Source: Nocardia cyriacigeorgica NBRC 100375 (GTDB lineage Bacteria; Actinomycetota; Actinomycetes; Mycobacteriales; Mycobacteriaceae). From it: a stretch of 59,835 nt of DNA. Every line of letters starts with the position of its first letter. Position 1 is the first letter of the stretch. A program made the position numbers and the translations under genes. The notes beneath the pieces were generated by a model. That model was not told the origin of the DNA and did not search any database. It saw nothing but the letters and a program-made list of their open reading frames with translations. The stretch lies in contig NZ_BAFY01000117.1 in the NCBI RefSeq assembly GCF_000308555.1, positions 1 through 59,835 on the forward strand, read 5' to 3'. This document shows positions 35,153-44,299 of the stretch, in pieces.

Positions 35153-37333
35153 ATGACAGAGCGGATTCAGGTCGGCGGGCTACAGGTGGCACGCGTTCTC
35201 CACGAGTTCGTAGAGAACGAGGCGCTTCCGGGTACCGGCGTGGATTCCGCCGCGTTCTGGGCCGGTGCGGAACAGGTGATCAACGATCTCGCCCCGCGCA
35301 ACCGGGCCCTGCTGGCCGAGCGCGACGAGATCCAGGGCAAGCTCGACGCCTGGCACGGCGAGAACCCCGGCGCGAACTACGACAAGGCCGCCTACAAGAA
35401 CTTCCTGACCGAGATCGGGTACCTGCGTCCCGAGCCGGCCGATTTCCAGATCACCACCCAGAACGTCGACGACGAGATCGCCACCACCGCCGGTCCGCAG
35501 CTGGTGGTGCCGGTGATGAACGCGCGCTTCGCGATCAACGCCGCCAACGCCCGCTGGGGTTCGCTCTACGACGCCCTCTACGGCACCGACGCCATCCCCG
35601 AGGACAACGGCGCCGAGAAGGGCAAGGGCTACAACAAGGTCCGCGGCGACAAGGTCATCGAGTGGGCGCGCAACTTCCTCGACGATTCGGTCACCCTGAT
35701 CACCGGCTCGCACATCGGCTCGACCTCCTACAAGATCGTCGATGGTGAGCTCGAGGTCGGCCTGGAAGACGGCACCGAGATCGGCCTGGCCGACGCCTCG
35801 CAGCTGGTCGGCTACCTCGGCGACCCGGAATCGCCGTCCTCGATCCTGCTCAAGCACAACGGCCTGCACATCGAGATCCAGATCGACCCCGAATCGCCCA
35901 TCGGCAGCACCGACAGCGCGGGCATCAAGGACGTGGTGCTCGAGTCCGCGGTCACCACGATCATGGACTTCGAGGACTCGGTCGCCGCTGTCGACGCCGA
36001 GGACAAGGTGCTCTGCTACCACAACTGGCTGGGCCTGATGAAGGGCACGCTCGCCGAAGAGGTCAGCAAGGGCGGCAAGACCTTCACCCGCACCATGAAC
36101 CCCGATCGCGTCTACACCGCGCTCGACGGCTCCGAGCTGGTGCTGCACGGTCGATCGCTGCTGTTCGTGCGCAACGTCGGCCACCTGATGACCTCCGACG
36201 CCATCCTCGACGCCGAGGGCAACGAGGTGCCCGAGGGCATCATGGACGGCCTGATCACCTCGCTGATCGCCAAGCACTCGCTGGGCGGCGACACCGAGCT
36301 GAAGAACAGCCGCACCGGCTCGGTCTACATCGTGAAGCCGAAGATGCACGGCCCCGACGAGGTCGCCTTCACCAATGAGCTGTTCGGCCGCATCGAGGAC
36401 GTCATCGGCGTGCCGCGCAACACCCTCAAGGTCGGCATCATGGACGAGGAGCGCCGCACCACGGTCAACCTCAAGGCCTGTATCGCCGCCGCCAAGGACC
36501 GCGTGGTCTTCATCAACACCGGCTTCCTCGACCGCACCGGCGACGAGATCCACACCTCCATGGAGGCCGGGCCGATGGTCCGCAAGGCCGATATGAAGGC
36601 CCAGCAGTGGATCGCCTCCTACGAGGACTGGAACGTCGACACCGGCCTGGCCACCGGCCTGCCGGGCAAGGCGCAGATCGGCAAGGGCATGTGGGCCATG
36701 CCGGACCTGATGGCCGACATGCTGGTGCAGAAGATCGGCCATCCGAAGGCCGGCGCCAACACCGCCTGGGTGCCCTCGCCCACCGCCGCCACCCTGCACG
36801 CCACCCACTACCACCTGGTGGATGTGTTCAAGCGGCAGGCCGAGCTGGCCAAGGGCGGCCCCCGCGCCACCGTCGACCAGATCCTGGAGATCCCGCTGGC
36901 CGCCGACATCAACTGGTCGGCCGAGGAGAAGCAGCAGGAGCTGGACAACAACTCCCAGTCCATCCTCGGTTACGTGGTCCGCTGGATCGACCAGGGCGTC
37001 GGCTGCTCCAAGGTGCCCGACATCAAGGACGTCGCGCTCATGGAGGACCGCGCCACACTGCGCATCTCCAGCCAGCTGATGGCCAACTGGCTGCGTCACG
37101 GCATCGTCTCCGCCGACGACGTGGTGGCCAGCCTGGAGCGGATGGCCCCGGTGGTCGACCGCCAGAACGCCGGCGACCCGAACTACCGGCCGATGGCGCC
37201 CGACTTCGCCGGCAGCATCGCCTTCCAGGCCGCCAAGGAGCTCATCCTGGAGGGCACCAAGCAGCCCAACGGCTACACCGAGCCCATCCTGCACCGTCGT
37301 CGTCGCGAGGCGAAGGCGCTGGCTGCCAAGTAA
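35153..37333 (+). CDS. glcB: Malate synthase G
   Basis: GlcB condenses glyoxylate with acetyl-CoA to malate, the second step of the glyoxylate shunt, needed for growth on fatty acids or acetate. The 726-residue product matches the monomeric G isoform in length and in blocks such as [14 protein letters not shown] N-terminal sequence ([20 protein letters not shown]), [17 protein letters not shown] with acidic catalytic residues, [17 protein letters not shown], and [25 protein letters not shown] precedes the ATG. It is divergent from a fadE-like gene and shares an operator-like element with it and with the acyl reductase gene, which fits joint control of lipid metabolism. Confidence 0.98.
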   Translation: MTERIQVGGLQVARVLHEFVENEALPGTGVDSAAFWAGAEQVINDLAPRNRALLAERDEIQGKLDAWHGENPGANYDKAAYKNFLTEIGYLRPEPADFQITTQNVDDEIATTAGPQLVVPVMNARFAINAANARWGSLYDALYGTDAIPEDNGAEKGKGYNKVRGDKVIEWARNFLDDSVTLITGSHIGSTSYKIVDGELEVGLEDGTEIGLADASQLVGYLGDPESPSSILLKHNGLHIEIQIDPESPIGSTDSAGIKDVVLESAVTTIMDFEDSVAAVDAEDKVLCYHNWLGLMKGTLAEEVSKGGKTFTRTMNPDRVYTALDGSELVLHGRSLLFVRNVGHLMTSDAILDAEGNEVPEGIMDGLITSLIAKHSLGGDTELKNSRTGSVYIVKPKMHGPDEVAFTNELFGRIEDVIGVPRNTLKVGIMDEERRTTVNLKACIAAAKDRVVFINTGFLDRTGDEIHTSMEAGPMVRKADMKAQQWIASYEDWNVDTGLATGLPGKAQIGKGMWAMPDLMADMLVQKIGHPKAGANTAWVPSPTAATLHATHYHLVDVFKRQAELAKGGPRATVDQILEIPLAADINWSAEEKQQELDNNSQSILGYVVRWIDQGVGCSKVPDIKDVALMEDRATLRISSQLMANWLRHGIVSADDVVASLERMAPVVDRQNAGDPNYRPMAPDFAGSIAFQAAKELILEGTKQPNGYTEPILHRRRREAKALAAK

Positions 37334-37378
37334 TCTGCAGTGCGTGAAAAGTAGCTCCCAGCAGCTGTTTCGGCGGAG

Positions 37379-37413
37379 GCCCCGTACCCGATACATTCCG
37401 GTGCGGGGCTTTT
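37379..37413 (+). terminator. Intrinsic terminator after glcB
   Basis: GCCCCGTACC (37379-37388) pairs with GGTGCGGGGC (37400-37409), ten pairs including one G-T wobble, over an 11-nt loop, followed by TTTT. It stands 46 bp after the glcB stop and before the convergent DinB-like gene. Confidence 0.85.
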
Positions 37414-37573
37414 GCCGTCAGTGGGGATCAGCTCGAATAACGGTCCGTCACGCTCGAGACGGCCACACATCGAGATGTGTCACCGTGGTCGACGAGAAGG
37501 CCTGTCCTACAGGTCGAGGCGCTCCCCGAAACTATGCGGCCGTGCGCGCGGGATGGGCGGTCTGCGTGAGTAC

Positions 37574-38149
37574 TCAGCGGCGCCGGTTGTGGGTGTGTAG
37601 GTAGAGGTCGCGCAGCAGGCTCACTTCGGACAGGTGGTGGATCAGCTCGCGGTTGACGTGCAGGACGAGGTCGGCCATCGGTGCGTCGGGGAACGGCTCC
37701 GCCGGGCCCATCGGCGCCCGCAGACCCGCCTCGTCCAGGCCGCGTACCCCGGTCAGCCAGCAGTCGAGCTGGGCGTCGAGCTGGTCGAGCGCGGTGCCCG
37801 CGTCACCGGCGAACTCCCAGGTGTCGTACGACGCGGCCGGCGCCCCGAAATGCGCGGCGTTGCGTGCGGCGAGAACGCCTGCGATGACGTGGCCGAGGCG
37901 CCAGGAGATCGTGGTGAACGGTGCGGGGGAGGGCACCGGAACCGCGTAGTCCATCGTGAAATCCCCGGCGCCCAACCGGACCGGCGCCGTCGAGGTGCCG
38001 CGCGGTCGCACGCTCCAGGCGTTCGGCACCGGGGCCCAGGCATACTCGCCGTCGGTCAGGCCGTCGAGCCGGTCCCGGAGTTGATGGCTCCAGTGCACCT
38101 CCAGTTGCGCGCGCAAGGTCTGGTTCCAGTCGAAATGATCTGCTTGCAT
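37574..38149 (-). CDS. DinB-family protein
   Basis: The 191-residue protein has the four-helix DinB fold with three spaced metal-site histidines: HWSHQLRDRLDGL near residue 20, SWRLGHVIAGVLAARNAAHFG in the middle, and VLHVNRELIHHLSEVSLLRDLY at the end. It is of the group often found beside WYL-domain regulators, as here. The substrate is unknown; mycothiol-dependent activity is the family expectation in actinobacteria. It is divergent from the regulator gene with about 60 bp between starts. Confidence 0.92.
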   Translation of the reverse strand: MQADHFDWNQTLRAQLEVHWSHQLRDRLDGLTDGEYAWAPVPNAWSVRPRGTSTAPVRLGAGDFTMDYAVPVPSPAPFTTISWRLGHVIAGVLAARNAAHFGAPAASYDTWEFAGDAGTALDQLDAQLDCWLTGVRGLDEAGLRAPMGPAEPFPDAPMADLVLHVNRELIHHLSEVSLLRDLYLHTHNRRR

Positions 38150-38211
38150 GCGGCTACCGTGACACCGCTGGCGGACAGGATCGGTCCGCTTTCAACGGCA
38201 GGGTGGATGAC

Positions 38212-39228
38212 ATGGATACGGCAGACGGCGACCAGCGCAGCACGACGGAACGGGTGCTCGCCCTGCTCGGGCTGTTGCAGCAGCACCCGTTATGGACCGG
38301 GCCCGAGCTCGCGCGGCGACTCGGGGTGACACCAAGGACGGTGCGCCGCGACGTCGAGCGGCTGCGCGCCCTCGGCTACCCGGTGCACGCCGGTCAAGGT
38401 GTCGGCGGCGGATATCGGCTCGGCCCCGGGCGGGACCTGCCGCCGTTGCTGTTCGACGACGAGGAGGCGATCGCCACCGTGGGCGCGCTGCTGTCGGGCG
38501 CCGCAGGTAGGGCTGCGGGCGCAGGCGATGCGCGGCTGGGCGCCCTGGCCAAGCTCGACCGGGTGCTGCCCACGCGGTTGCGGCACCGAGTGCGGGCGCT
38601 GTCCGGCTCGGTGGAGTTCTTCGGTCACGGTGGCATGACGGCCGACCCCAAGGCTCTCATGACCCTGGCCAGGGCCTGCCTCGACGACGTCGAGGCCGGA
38701 TTCGACTACCCGATCGGAGGCGGGGCCGGGAACGCGGTGCGACGGCGGCGGGTCGAGCCCTACCGCCTGGTCGCCTCCGACCGTCGCTGGTACCTGTTCG
38801 CCTACGATCTCGACCGTGACGGCTGGCGAGCCTTCCGTGTGGATCGCATGAGCGATGTCGTCGCGCGGACCTGGCATTTCCAGCCGCGCGCCGCGCCGGA
38901 TGCCGCCGCGTTCGTGCAGGAAGGTGTCGCGAGCCGGGTCTACCCGCACCGGGCGCGGTTCCTCCTGCACGCCCCGGCCGACACCGTGCGTGCGCAGATC
39001 CCCGCGTCAGCGGCCGTCGTACGCCCGCGCGGGCCCGATCGGTGTGAAATCCGCACCGGCGCCGACACAGGACTCGACGCGGCCCTCGTGCGTGTGCTGT
39101 TGCTGGGCCACGATTTCGAGGTGCTCGACCCGCCCGAGCTCGCCGAGCGTTGCAGCGTACTGGGGCAGCGACTGTCGGCGGCGGGTTCCGCCGGCGCACC
39201 ACCATCAGCGAACCCGGCGACCGGGTGA
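38212..39228 (+). CDS. YafY-type helix-turn-helix/WYL regulator
   Basis: The 338-residue regulator has an N-terminal DeoR-like winged helix (ALLGLLQQHPLWTGPELARRLGVTPRTVRRDVERLRALGYPV, about residues 15-56) and a WYL ligand-sensing domain (RRVEPYRLVASDRRWYLFAYDLDRDGWRAFRVDRMSDV). The WYL core is here WYL in RRWYLF. ATG at 38212 is preferred to GTG 38203 because of AGGG spaced 8 nt before it. The gene is divergent from the DinB-family gene, the common arrangement in which the regulator controls the DinB gene. Confidence 0.93.
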   Translation: MDTADGDQRSTTERVLALLGLLQQHPLWTGPELARRLGVTPRTVRRDVERLRALGYPVHAGQGVGGGYRLGPGRDLPPLLFDDEEAIATVGALLSGAAGRAAGAGDARLGALAKLDRVLPTRLRHRVRALSGSVEFFGHGGMTADPKALMTLARACLDDVEAGFDYPIGGGAGNAVRRRRVEPYRLVASDRRWYLFAYDLDRDGWRAFRVDRMSDVVARTWHFQPRAAPDAAAFVQEGVASRVYPHRARFLLHAPADTVRAQIPASAAVVRPRGPDRCEIRTGADTGLDAALVRVLLLGHDFEVLDPPELAERCSVLGQRLSAAGSAGAPPSANPATG

Positions 39229-39362
39229 GGATTGCGGGTTCATCTCTGGGCGCGGCGGTATCGGCCGAAGTTCGCGCGGATGGCGTAGTTGGCCGGTTTC
39301 GAACGGATTCGGTTCGGGGCATTGTCGCTCACCAGATTCGCGGCTCTCGCCCGGCGATCGAT

Positions 39363-39701
39363 TCATCGGAGCGGCTCGTCGGCGAGGCGTTGTAGGTAGC
39401 CGGCGAATCGGCGGCGGTCGTGTTCGCTCCACGCCGCGGTGAGCTGGTCAAAGCAGCGGCGTTGCCAGTCGTGGGACGCCGCCAACAGCTCGTGTCCGCT
39501 GTCGGTGAGTCGTACGACGGTCCGGCGGCGGTCGCGGGTGGAGTCGCTGCGGGCGAGGTATCCGGCCGTGACGGCGTCACGCACCATGCGGCTGGCGCCG
39601 GAGTGGTCGAGACCGAGCTGCTCGGCGACGTCGGTGACCGCCGCTTCCGCGTTCGCCCGAAGCGCGGCGGCGACGGCTTCGACGAAGGCTCGCGAAGTGG
39701 C
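39363..39701 (-). pseudogene. Truncated MarR-family regulator remnant
   Basis: The frame from about 39701 to the TGA at 39363 reads as the C-terminal two-thirds of a MarR protein: TSRAFVEAVAAALRANAEAA, VTDVAEQLGLDHSGASRMV (recognition helix), DRRRTVVRLTDSGHELL (wing) and a C-terminal helix. No start codon is present upstream of the recognition helix; an in-frame TGA lies near 39750. The first helix and start are missing. The break coincides with the left edge of the VOC remnant on the other strand, so one deletion seems to have removed the 5' ends of both divergent genes. Confidence 0.75.
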
Positions 39702-39703
39702 CT

Positions 39704-39832
39704 GACCTGGAGTACGGCTCCGGCCCGGAGCACGGGTGGGACCGGCGGATCAACCACTTGGCCGGAGGGCGCGGGGTCTACGTGCACGCCCCCGACGGAC
39801 ACAGCTACGAGCTGTTCACCGCCGTTCCCTGA
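39704..39832 (+). pseudogene. C-terminal fragment of a VOC/glyoxalase-like gene
   Basis: 43 codons read DLEYGSGPEHGWDRRINHLA and end GGRGVYVHAPDGHSYELFTAVP before TGA, the last two strands of a glyoxalase/bleomycin-resistance (VOC) protein with the metal Glu in YELFT. The first two-thirds are missing and no start is present. It abuts the 5'-truncated MarR remnant, which points to one deletion across a former marR-VOC divergent pair. Confidence 0.75.
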
Positions 39833-40101
39833 ACCGCAGGGGCGAGGCCCGTAGTTCTGCGGAGGGCATCAGTCGTGTCGGCGACGCGGGCTGAGGGCTG
39901 CTCCTCGGCGACCGCGAGAATCGCGACTCGAAACCGCGCGCGATCAAGCGTCGCTCCCGCCCGGCACAAATAGTCGCTGCGTGATTGCTGAGGACGTCTC
40001 GGCTACCTTTTGATCTCATTCTCCTGCTGGCTCCGCGTTTCGTCCTACGATTCAGGCTCCGGTTCTAATGCGTTCTAGCAGGGAAGACGGAAGGGGAAGC
40101 C

Positions 40102-40503
40102 GTGGTCGCGATCAGGGGAGAGCGGGATTCGCTGAGTGGACGCCATAGCGCGGTCCGGACGAGGAGCCGACGGCCGTTGGCGGCCGTGGACCTCGTCACC
40201 GGCGCGCTGGTACTGCTGGCCGCGACCGCGGCCCTGGCAGGTCCGGTGGCCGCGGCGATGTTGATGCATCGTCATGGGGTTGTACTGGGCGCGACCGCGC
40301 CGGCGTGGTCGCTCGGTCTGGGGATCCTCGCGACCGTGCTGGCATCGGGTAGCGCGGCGGTGATGTTCGCCGTGGCATGGCGGCGGACCCGTTCGAGCGA
40401 TGTACGCGCCGACGCTGCCTCGACTCCCGTCCAGGTGGCGTCGGTTGACGCTGTGGGCCACCCGATGCGGGGACACCGGATCGCCGGCAGGGTCGCGCGA
40501 TGA
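40102..40503 (+). CDS. Small membrane protein of unknown function
   Basis: The 133-residue protein has a basic N-terminus and two hydrophobic helices (LVTGALVLLAATAALAGPVAAAML and WSLGLGILATVLASGSAAVMFAVAW), then a short hydrophilic tail. I recognise no family. GGAAGGGGAAG precedes the GTG start. Its TGA overlaps the ATG of the next gene (ATGA), so the two form a translationally coupled pair. The 269 bp upstream, after the VOC remnant, hold nothing recognisable. Confidence 0.65.
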   Translation: MVAIRGERDSLSGRHSAVRTRSRRPLAAVDLVTGALVLLAATAALAGPVAAAMLMHRHGVVLGATAPAWSLGLGILATVLASGSAAVMFAVAWRRTRSSDVRADAASTPVQVASVDAVGHPMRGHRIAGRVAR

Positions 40504-41153
40504 CCGCGGCAGACCTGTGCACCGGTGCCACCGCCGCCGAGTGTCCCGTGCACATGCTGGTCGTCGTGCGTGATCCGACTCGTTGCGCGGCGCGGGTGTC
40601 CCAACTGCTGGAACGGGCGTGTCACCGCTGGCGCAGACGGGTGAACGCCGGCGGACTCGCGGCGTTGCATCGCTGGTCCGCCATCGAACTCGCGGGATTG
40701 GCGCCAGGGGCGCGCTGTCCGATCGACGTGATCGAGGGCGTCGCCGCGGGGATCGAAGTGACCGGCCGGGCACTCGGCGACGACTTGGCCACCGTCCTGA
40801 CCCTGCACGCCGTGTGCCCGGTCGTGGCCGAATCGGTGACGGTTTCCGCGCCGGCCAGGCCCGGGCTGGTGATCTCGATCTATGGGTCGGCGGCCGACGA
40901 CGTCGGCCTGGCCGAAGCGCTCGTGGACGTCCTGGCCCTGGATCAGTGTCTGACGGTGACCGGCCGGATCACCCACCGGCCGGCAGCGGTCTCGTCAGCC
41001 GAGCCCGGATCGGTCGGCCGGCGCCCGCTCCCGGAAGTCCGCTGGGCTCTGCCCGGTCTCGACGCGGAATGCCCGGAAGAAGTTGCCGTCACCGCCGAAC
41101 CCGCACGCATGTGCGATGGAAGCCACCGTCTGGTCCCGATGGTCCACCAGTAG
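40500..41153 (+). CDS. Hypothetical protein coupled to the membrane protein
   Basis: The open frame encodes 217 residues and starts with an ATGA overlap on the preceding gene. Residues 1-165 look like a normal soluble protein with alternating strands and helices (HMLVVVRDPTRCAARVSQLLE, DVIEGVAAGIEVTGRALGDDLATVLTL, GLVISIYGSAADDVGLAEALVDVLALD); I know no matching family. From about residue 166 the frame runs antisense through the 3' end of an AraC-type remnant, so its last 52 residues are probably accidental sequence after loss of the original end. Confidence 0.6.
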   Translation: MTAADLCTGATAAECPVHMLVVVRDPTRCAARVSQLLERACHRWRRRVNAGGLAALHRWSAIELAGLAPGARCPIDVIEGVAAGIEVTGRALGDDLATVLTLHAVCPVVAESVTVSAPARPGLVISIYGSAADDVGLAEALVDVLALDQCLTVTGRITHRPAAVSSAEPGSVGRRPLPEVRWALPGLDAECPEEVAVTAEPARMCDGSHRLVPMVHQ

Positions 41154-41336
41154 TGCGCGGGCGCGCCGGATCCGTCATTGCCGCACCAGTGTCATCGGCC
41201 CGCCCCACGCGTCGGCCAGAAGCCGGTGCACTCGCCGCCGCGATATCCGGCAGCCGCGCCCGATGGCCGCCACATCGAGACCGGGGTCGGTCAGGTGGAG
41301 GTCGACGAATGCCATCACCTGCTCGTGCCCGACGGT
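40995..41336 (-). pseudogene. AraC-family regulator remnant with in-frame stop
   Basis: The minus-strand frame shows a C-terminal AraC DNA-binding domain: VMAFVDLHLTDPGLDVAAIG, CRISRRRVHRLLADAWGGP, MTLVRQ, then TGA at 41177-41175, and beyond it, in the same frame, RIRRARALLVDHRDQTVASI, AHACGFGGDGNFFRAFRVET and GQSPADFRERAP. Spacing across the stop is exactly that of intact AraC domains, where an Arg is usual, so a CGA-to-TGA change is likely. The N-terminal sensing domain is absent. It overlaps the 3' end of the plus-strand hypothetical gene. Confidence 0.78.
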
Positions 41337-41599
41337 GCGAGCGGCCGGCTCCGAAATGGGTCCGAGCCGAGCCCAGGGGGCATTTCTTGCTCGCATGGCC
41401 CGGTCCCGCTTCGGTCGGGGCCATGCGTGCGTGAGGCACGGCCACCGGCGCGGGCGGGTCGGTCCGCTTGGCGCACAGTGACTCTCGCTATGGCCCATGG
41501 GTCCTCCGCTGCGGCCCGCATCCCCGCACGCTAGCTTGGTCACCGACATCAAGATCGCTTCAGGGGTGAGCCAGCTCATCCGCCGGTAGAGGGGAAATC

Positions 41600-43291
41600 G
41601 TGCGCGTCCTGCTAGTTGCCAGTGCCTTCAACAGTCTCACCCAGCGCGTTCACACCGAATTGCGGGCACGCGGACACAAGGTGGGGGTCGAATTGGCGCT
41701 CGGCGACGATCTGCTGCGCGCGCGGGTGGCCCACTTCCGGCCGGAGCTGATCGTGGCGCCCATGCTCACCACCGCGATTCCCGCCGACATCTGGACCGAG
41801 CACACCGTGCTGATCGTGCACCCGGGCCCCAAGGGCGATCGCGGGCCATCATCGCTGGACTGGGCCATCGCCACCGGCGCCCGGGAGTGGGGCGTGACCG
41901 TGTTGCAGGCGGTCGAGGAAATGGATGCGGGGCCGATCTGGGCGTCCGTGCCGTTCGAGGTGCCCGCCTGCGGCAAGAGCGAGCTGTATCGCAATGAGGT
42001 ATCGGATGCGGCCGTGGCGGCGGTGTTGCTGGCGGTGGAGCGCTTCGCCGGCGGGACGTTCGAGCCCGAGCCGCTCGATTACCGCCGCCCGGACGTGCGG
42101 GGCGAGCTTCGGCCGTACCACTCTCAGCAGTACCGCCGCATCGACTGGTCCGCCGACCCCACCATCGCGGTGCTGCGCAAACTGCGTGCGGCCGATTCTC
42201 AGCCGGGGGTGCTCGACGAGCTGTTCGGCCGTGAGTACTTCGTACACGGCGGGCACAACGAGGACCAGTTGCGCGGCGCTCCCGGCGAGGTGATCGCCAC
42301 CCGCGACGGCGCGATCTGCCGCGCCACCGTCGACGGTGCGGTCTGGCTGCCGCAGCTGCGGCCACGCCGGGTTCCCGGTGGTCCGGCGACGTTCAAACGC
42401 CCGGCCGTCGACGCGCTGGGCGCCGACCTGCCGGACGTCCCCGAGGTTCCGGTGACCCCGGCCGAGGCGGCGGCGCGCGACACCTGGTCCGAGCTGCGCT
42501 ACCGCGAGGACGGCGCGGTCGGGTATCTGGAATTCGCCTACGGCGGCGGAGCGATGAGCACCGGCCAATGCGAGCGCCTGCTGGCCGCGTACCGGCAGGC
42601 CTGCGCCCGGCCGACGGCCGTGCTGGTGCTCGGGCCCGCCCGCGACTTCTTCTCCAACGGCATCCACCTCAATGTCATCGAGGCGGCCGCAGATCCGGCG
42701 CTGGAGTCCTGGCACAACATCAATGCGATGAACGACGTGGTCGAGGCGATCCTGACCACCACGGACAAGATCGTCATCTCGGCGCTGGCGGGCAATGCCG
42801 CGGCGGGCGGGGTGATGCTGGCATTGGCCGCCGACGAGGTGTGGTGCCGGGAATCGGTGGTGCTCAACCCGCACTACCGGCTGATGGGGCTCTACGGCTC
42901 GGAGTACTGGACCTACTCGCTGCCGCGCCGCGTCGGTGAATCCGAGGCCGCCCGGCTCACCCGTGAGACGTTGCCGGTGGGTGCCACGGCGGCGGCCGAG
43001 ATCGGTCTGGTGGATCGGGTGGCGCCGGGCAGCACGGCGGCCTTCCGCGAATGGGTGCGCCGCGAGGCCGCGGCGCTCGCCGATTCACCGGAGCTGGAGG
43101 CGCGGTTGGTGGCCAAGAAGCAGCGACGCGAAGCCGACGAGCTCAGCAAACCGCTGGCCGACTACCGCGCCGAGGAGCTGACCGAAATGCGCCGCAACTT
43201 CTACGGCGAGGGCGAGCCCTATCACCGGCTGCGGCGTGAGTTCGTCTACGGTGTCGTCCCCGCCGCTACGCCTGCGTATCTACTCGGCTGA
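41600..43291 (+). CDS. hoxX: HoxX-like protein (formyl-transferase/enoyl-hydratase fusion)
   Basis: The 563-residue protein has an N-terminal formyltransferase-like domain (MRVLLVASAFNSLTQRV, HPGPKGDRGPSSLDWAI near residue 75) and a C-terminal crotonase domain (VLVLGPARDFFSNGIHLNVIEAA, SALAGNAAAGGVMLALAADEV, LNPHYRLMGLYGSEYWTYSLPRRVG). This fusion defines HoxX, which makes CO from a formyl carrier for the active site of oxygen-tolerant NiFe hydrogenase. No hydrogenase or hyp gene is in the window. AGAGGGG with 5-nt spacing supports the GTG start. It is well away from its neighbours and probably single. Confidence 0.9.
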   Translation: MRVLLVASAFNSLTQRVHTELRARGHKVGVELALGDDLLRARVAHFRPELIVAPMLTTAIPADIWTEHTVLIVHPGPKGDRGPSSLDWAIATGAREWGVTVLQAVEEMDAGPIWASVPFEVPACGKSELYRNEVSDAAVAAVLLAVERFAGGTFEPEPLDYRRPDVRGELRPYHSQQYRRIDWSADPTIAVLRKLRAADSQPGVLDELFGREYFVHGGHNEDQLRGAPGEVIATRDGAICRATVDGAVWLPQLRPRRVPGGPATFKRPAVDALGADLPDVPEVPVTPAEAAARDTWSELRYREDGAVGYLEFAYGGGAMSTGQCERLLAAYRQACARPTAVLVLGPARDFFSNGIHLNVIEAAADPALESWHNINAMNDVVEAILTTTDKIVISALAGNAAAGGVMLALAADEVWCRESVVLNPHYRLMGLYGSEYWTYSLPRRVGESEAARLTRETLPVGATAAAEIGLVDRVAPGSTAAFREWVRREAAALADSPELEARLVAKKQRREADELSKPLADYRAEELTEMRRNFYGEGEPYHRLRREFVYGVVPAATPAYLLG

Positions 43292-43309
43292 CCGGGCGGG
43301 CCACCCGGT
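43291..43309 (+). terminator. Weak hairpin after hoxX
   Basis: ACCGGG (43291-43296) and CCCGGT (43304-43309) form a 6-bp stem over a 7-nt loop at the end of hoxX. No T-run follows, so its role as a terminator is uncertain. Confidence 0.3.
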
Positions 43310-43446
43310 GGCGCAGTAGAGACACCGATTGGCGACGCCCAGCGCATCCGTGGTGAACTTCTCACCTTGAAATCCTCATTTCGGTGGTTCGCACACTCGT
43401 GCACCCGATCGCGGATCGGAAATCGACTAGCAACATCGGAGTAGAC

Positions 43447-44289
43447 GTGCATCTCGAGCACTTCAGCAATGGATGGGTAACCCCTGCCCTGGCCTACCTC
43501 ATGTCCTTCATCGGGTCGGTCCTCGGTCTACGCTGCGCCGCGCACGCGCGCGCCGCGAAGTCGCCGGCCGGTTGGCTGGTCGCGGCGGCGGTGGCGCTTG
43601 GTGGTGCGGGAATCTGGGTCATGCACTTCACGGCGATGCTCGGGTTCGCCATCGACGGCGTGGACATCCGTTATGACGTCCCGCTGACGCTGTTCAGCGC
43701 CGCCATCGCGATCGTCGTGGTGCTGGTCGGGCTGGCGATCGTGGTGCGTGGACATCGAGAGGCGATCGCCCTGCCACTGGGCGGCGCGATCACCGGTTTC
43801 GGTGTCGCGGCCATGCACTACCTGGGCATGGCGGCGATGAACAGCGGCGCCGCGATGGAGTACGACGCGGGTCTGGTGGCCCTGTCCATTGTTATCGCGG
43901 TCGTCGCCGCCACCGCCGCGTTCTGGTTCATGGTGCATGTGCGCGGCTGGGCCAACACGGTCGGCGCGGCGGTGATCATGGGTCTGGCGGTCTGCGGTAT
44001 GCACTACACCGGCATGATGGCGATGAGTGCACACCATGGTGAGCACCAGGCGGCACCGGAGGGCCTTACGCCGGTGGATCTGCTGACCCCGCTGATCACG
44101 ACTGTCGCGCTGGTCGTCGTGGGCCTGGTCGTGCTGGTCGGCGTCGCCGAGTTGGAGGTCCGCAGTACGGCCGCCGCCGCGGCGTCACTGGAATCGGACC
44201 GCCCCGTCGCCACCACCTTGGCCACCACCGATCCGACGACGCTGGTGAGCAGCGCCCGGGAATGGCCGCGTCAGCCGATCGACCACTGA
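43447..44289 (+). CDS. MHYT-domain integral membrane sensor
   Basis: The 280-residue membrane protein has seven predicted helices with three MHYT-type motifs: GIWVMHFTAML, VAAMHYLGMAAM and VCGMHYTGMMAM. The MHYT domain is proposed to bind copper and to sense gases such as oxygen, CO or NO. Here the domain stands alone, with a short Ala/Thr-rich cytoplasmic tail and no GGDEF/EAL or kinase output. GTG at 43447 has GGAG spaced 6 nt before it and begins at the conserved VHLEHFSNGWVTP. The gene next to hoxX (155 bp) might be linked by CO or oxygen, but that is speculation. It is convergent with the DUF305 gene, 10 bp away. Confidence 0.92.
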   Translation: MHLEHFSNGWVTPALAYLMSFIGSVLGLRCAAHARAAKSPAGWLVAAAVALGGAGIWVMHFTAMLGFAIDGVDIRYDVPLTLFSAAIAIVVVLVGLAIVVRGHREAIALPLGGAITGFGVAAMHYLGMAAMNSGAAMEYDAGLVALSIVIAVVAATAAFWFMVHVRGWANTVGAAVIMGLAVCGMHYTGMMAMSAHHGEHQAAPEGLTPVDLLTPLITTVALVVVGLVVLVGVAELEVRSTAAAAASLESDRPVATTLATTDPTTLVSSAREWPRQPIDH

Positions 44290-44299
44290 TCGTCGTCGC

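Noticed and set aside
35180..37396. 738-codon minus-strand open frame opposite malate synthase
   Set aside because: Gly/Val/Asp/His-rich shadow of glcB; it also crosses the intrinsic terminator at 37379-37413.
39329..39802. 157-codon minus-strand ORF across the marR/VOC scar
   Set aside because: Its frame gives only Ser/Thr/Pro-rich sequence; the frame shifted by one shows the MarR motifs instead.
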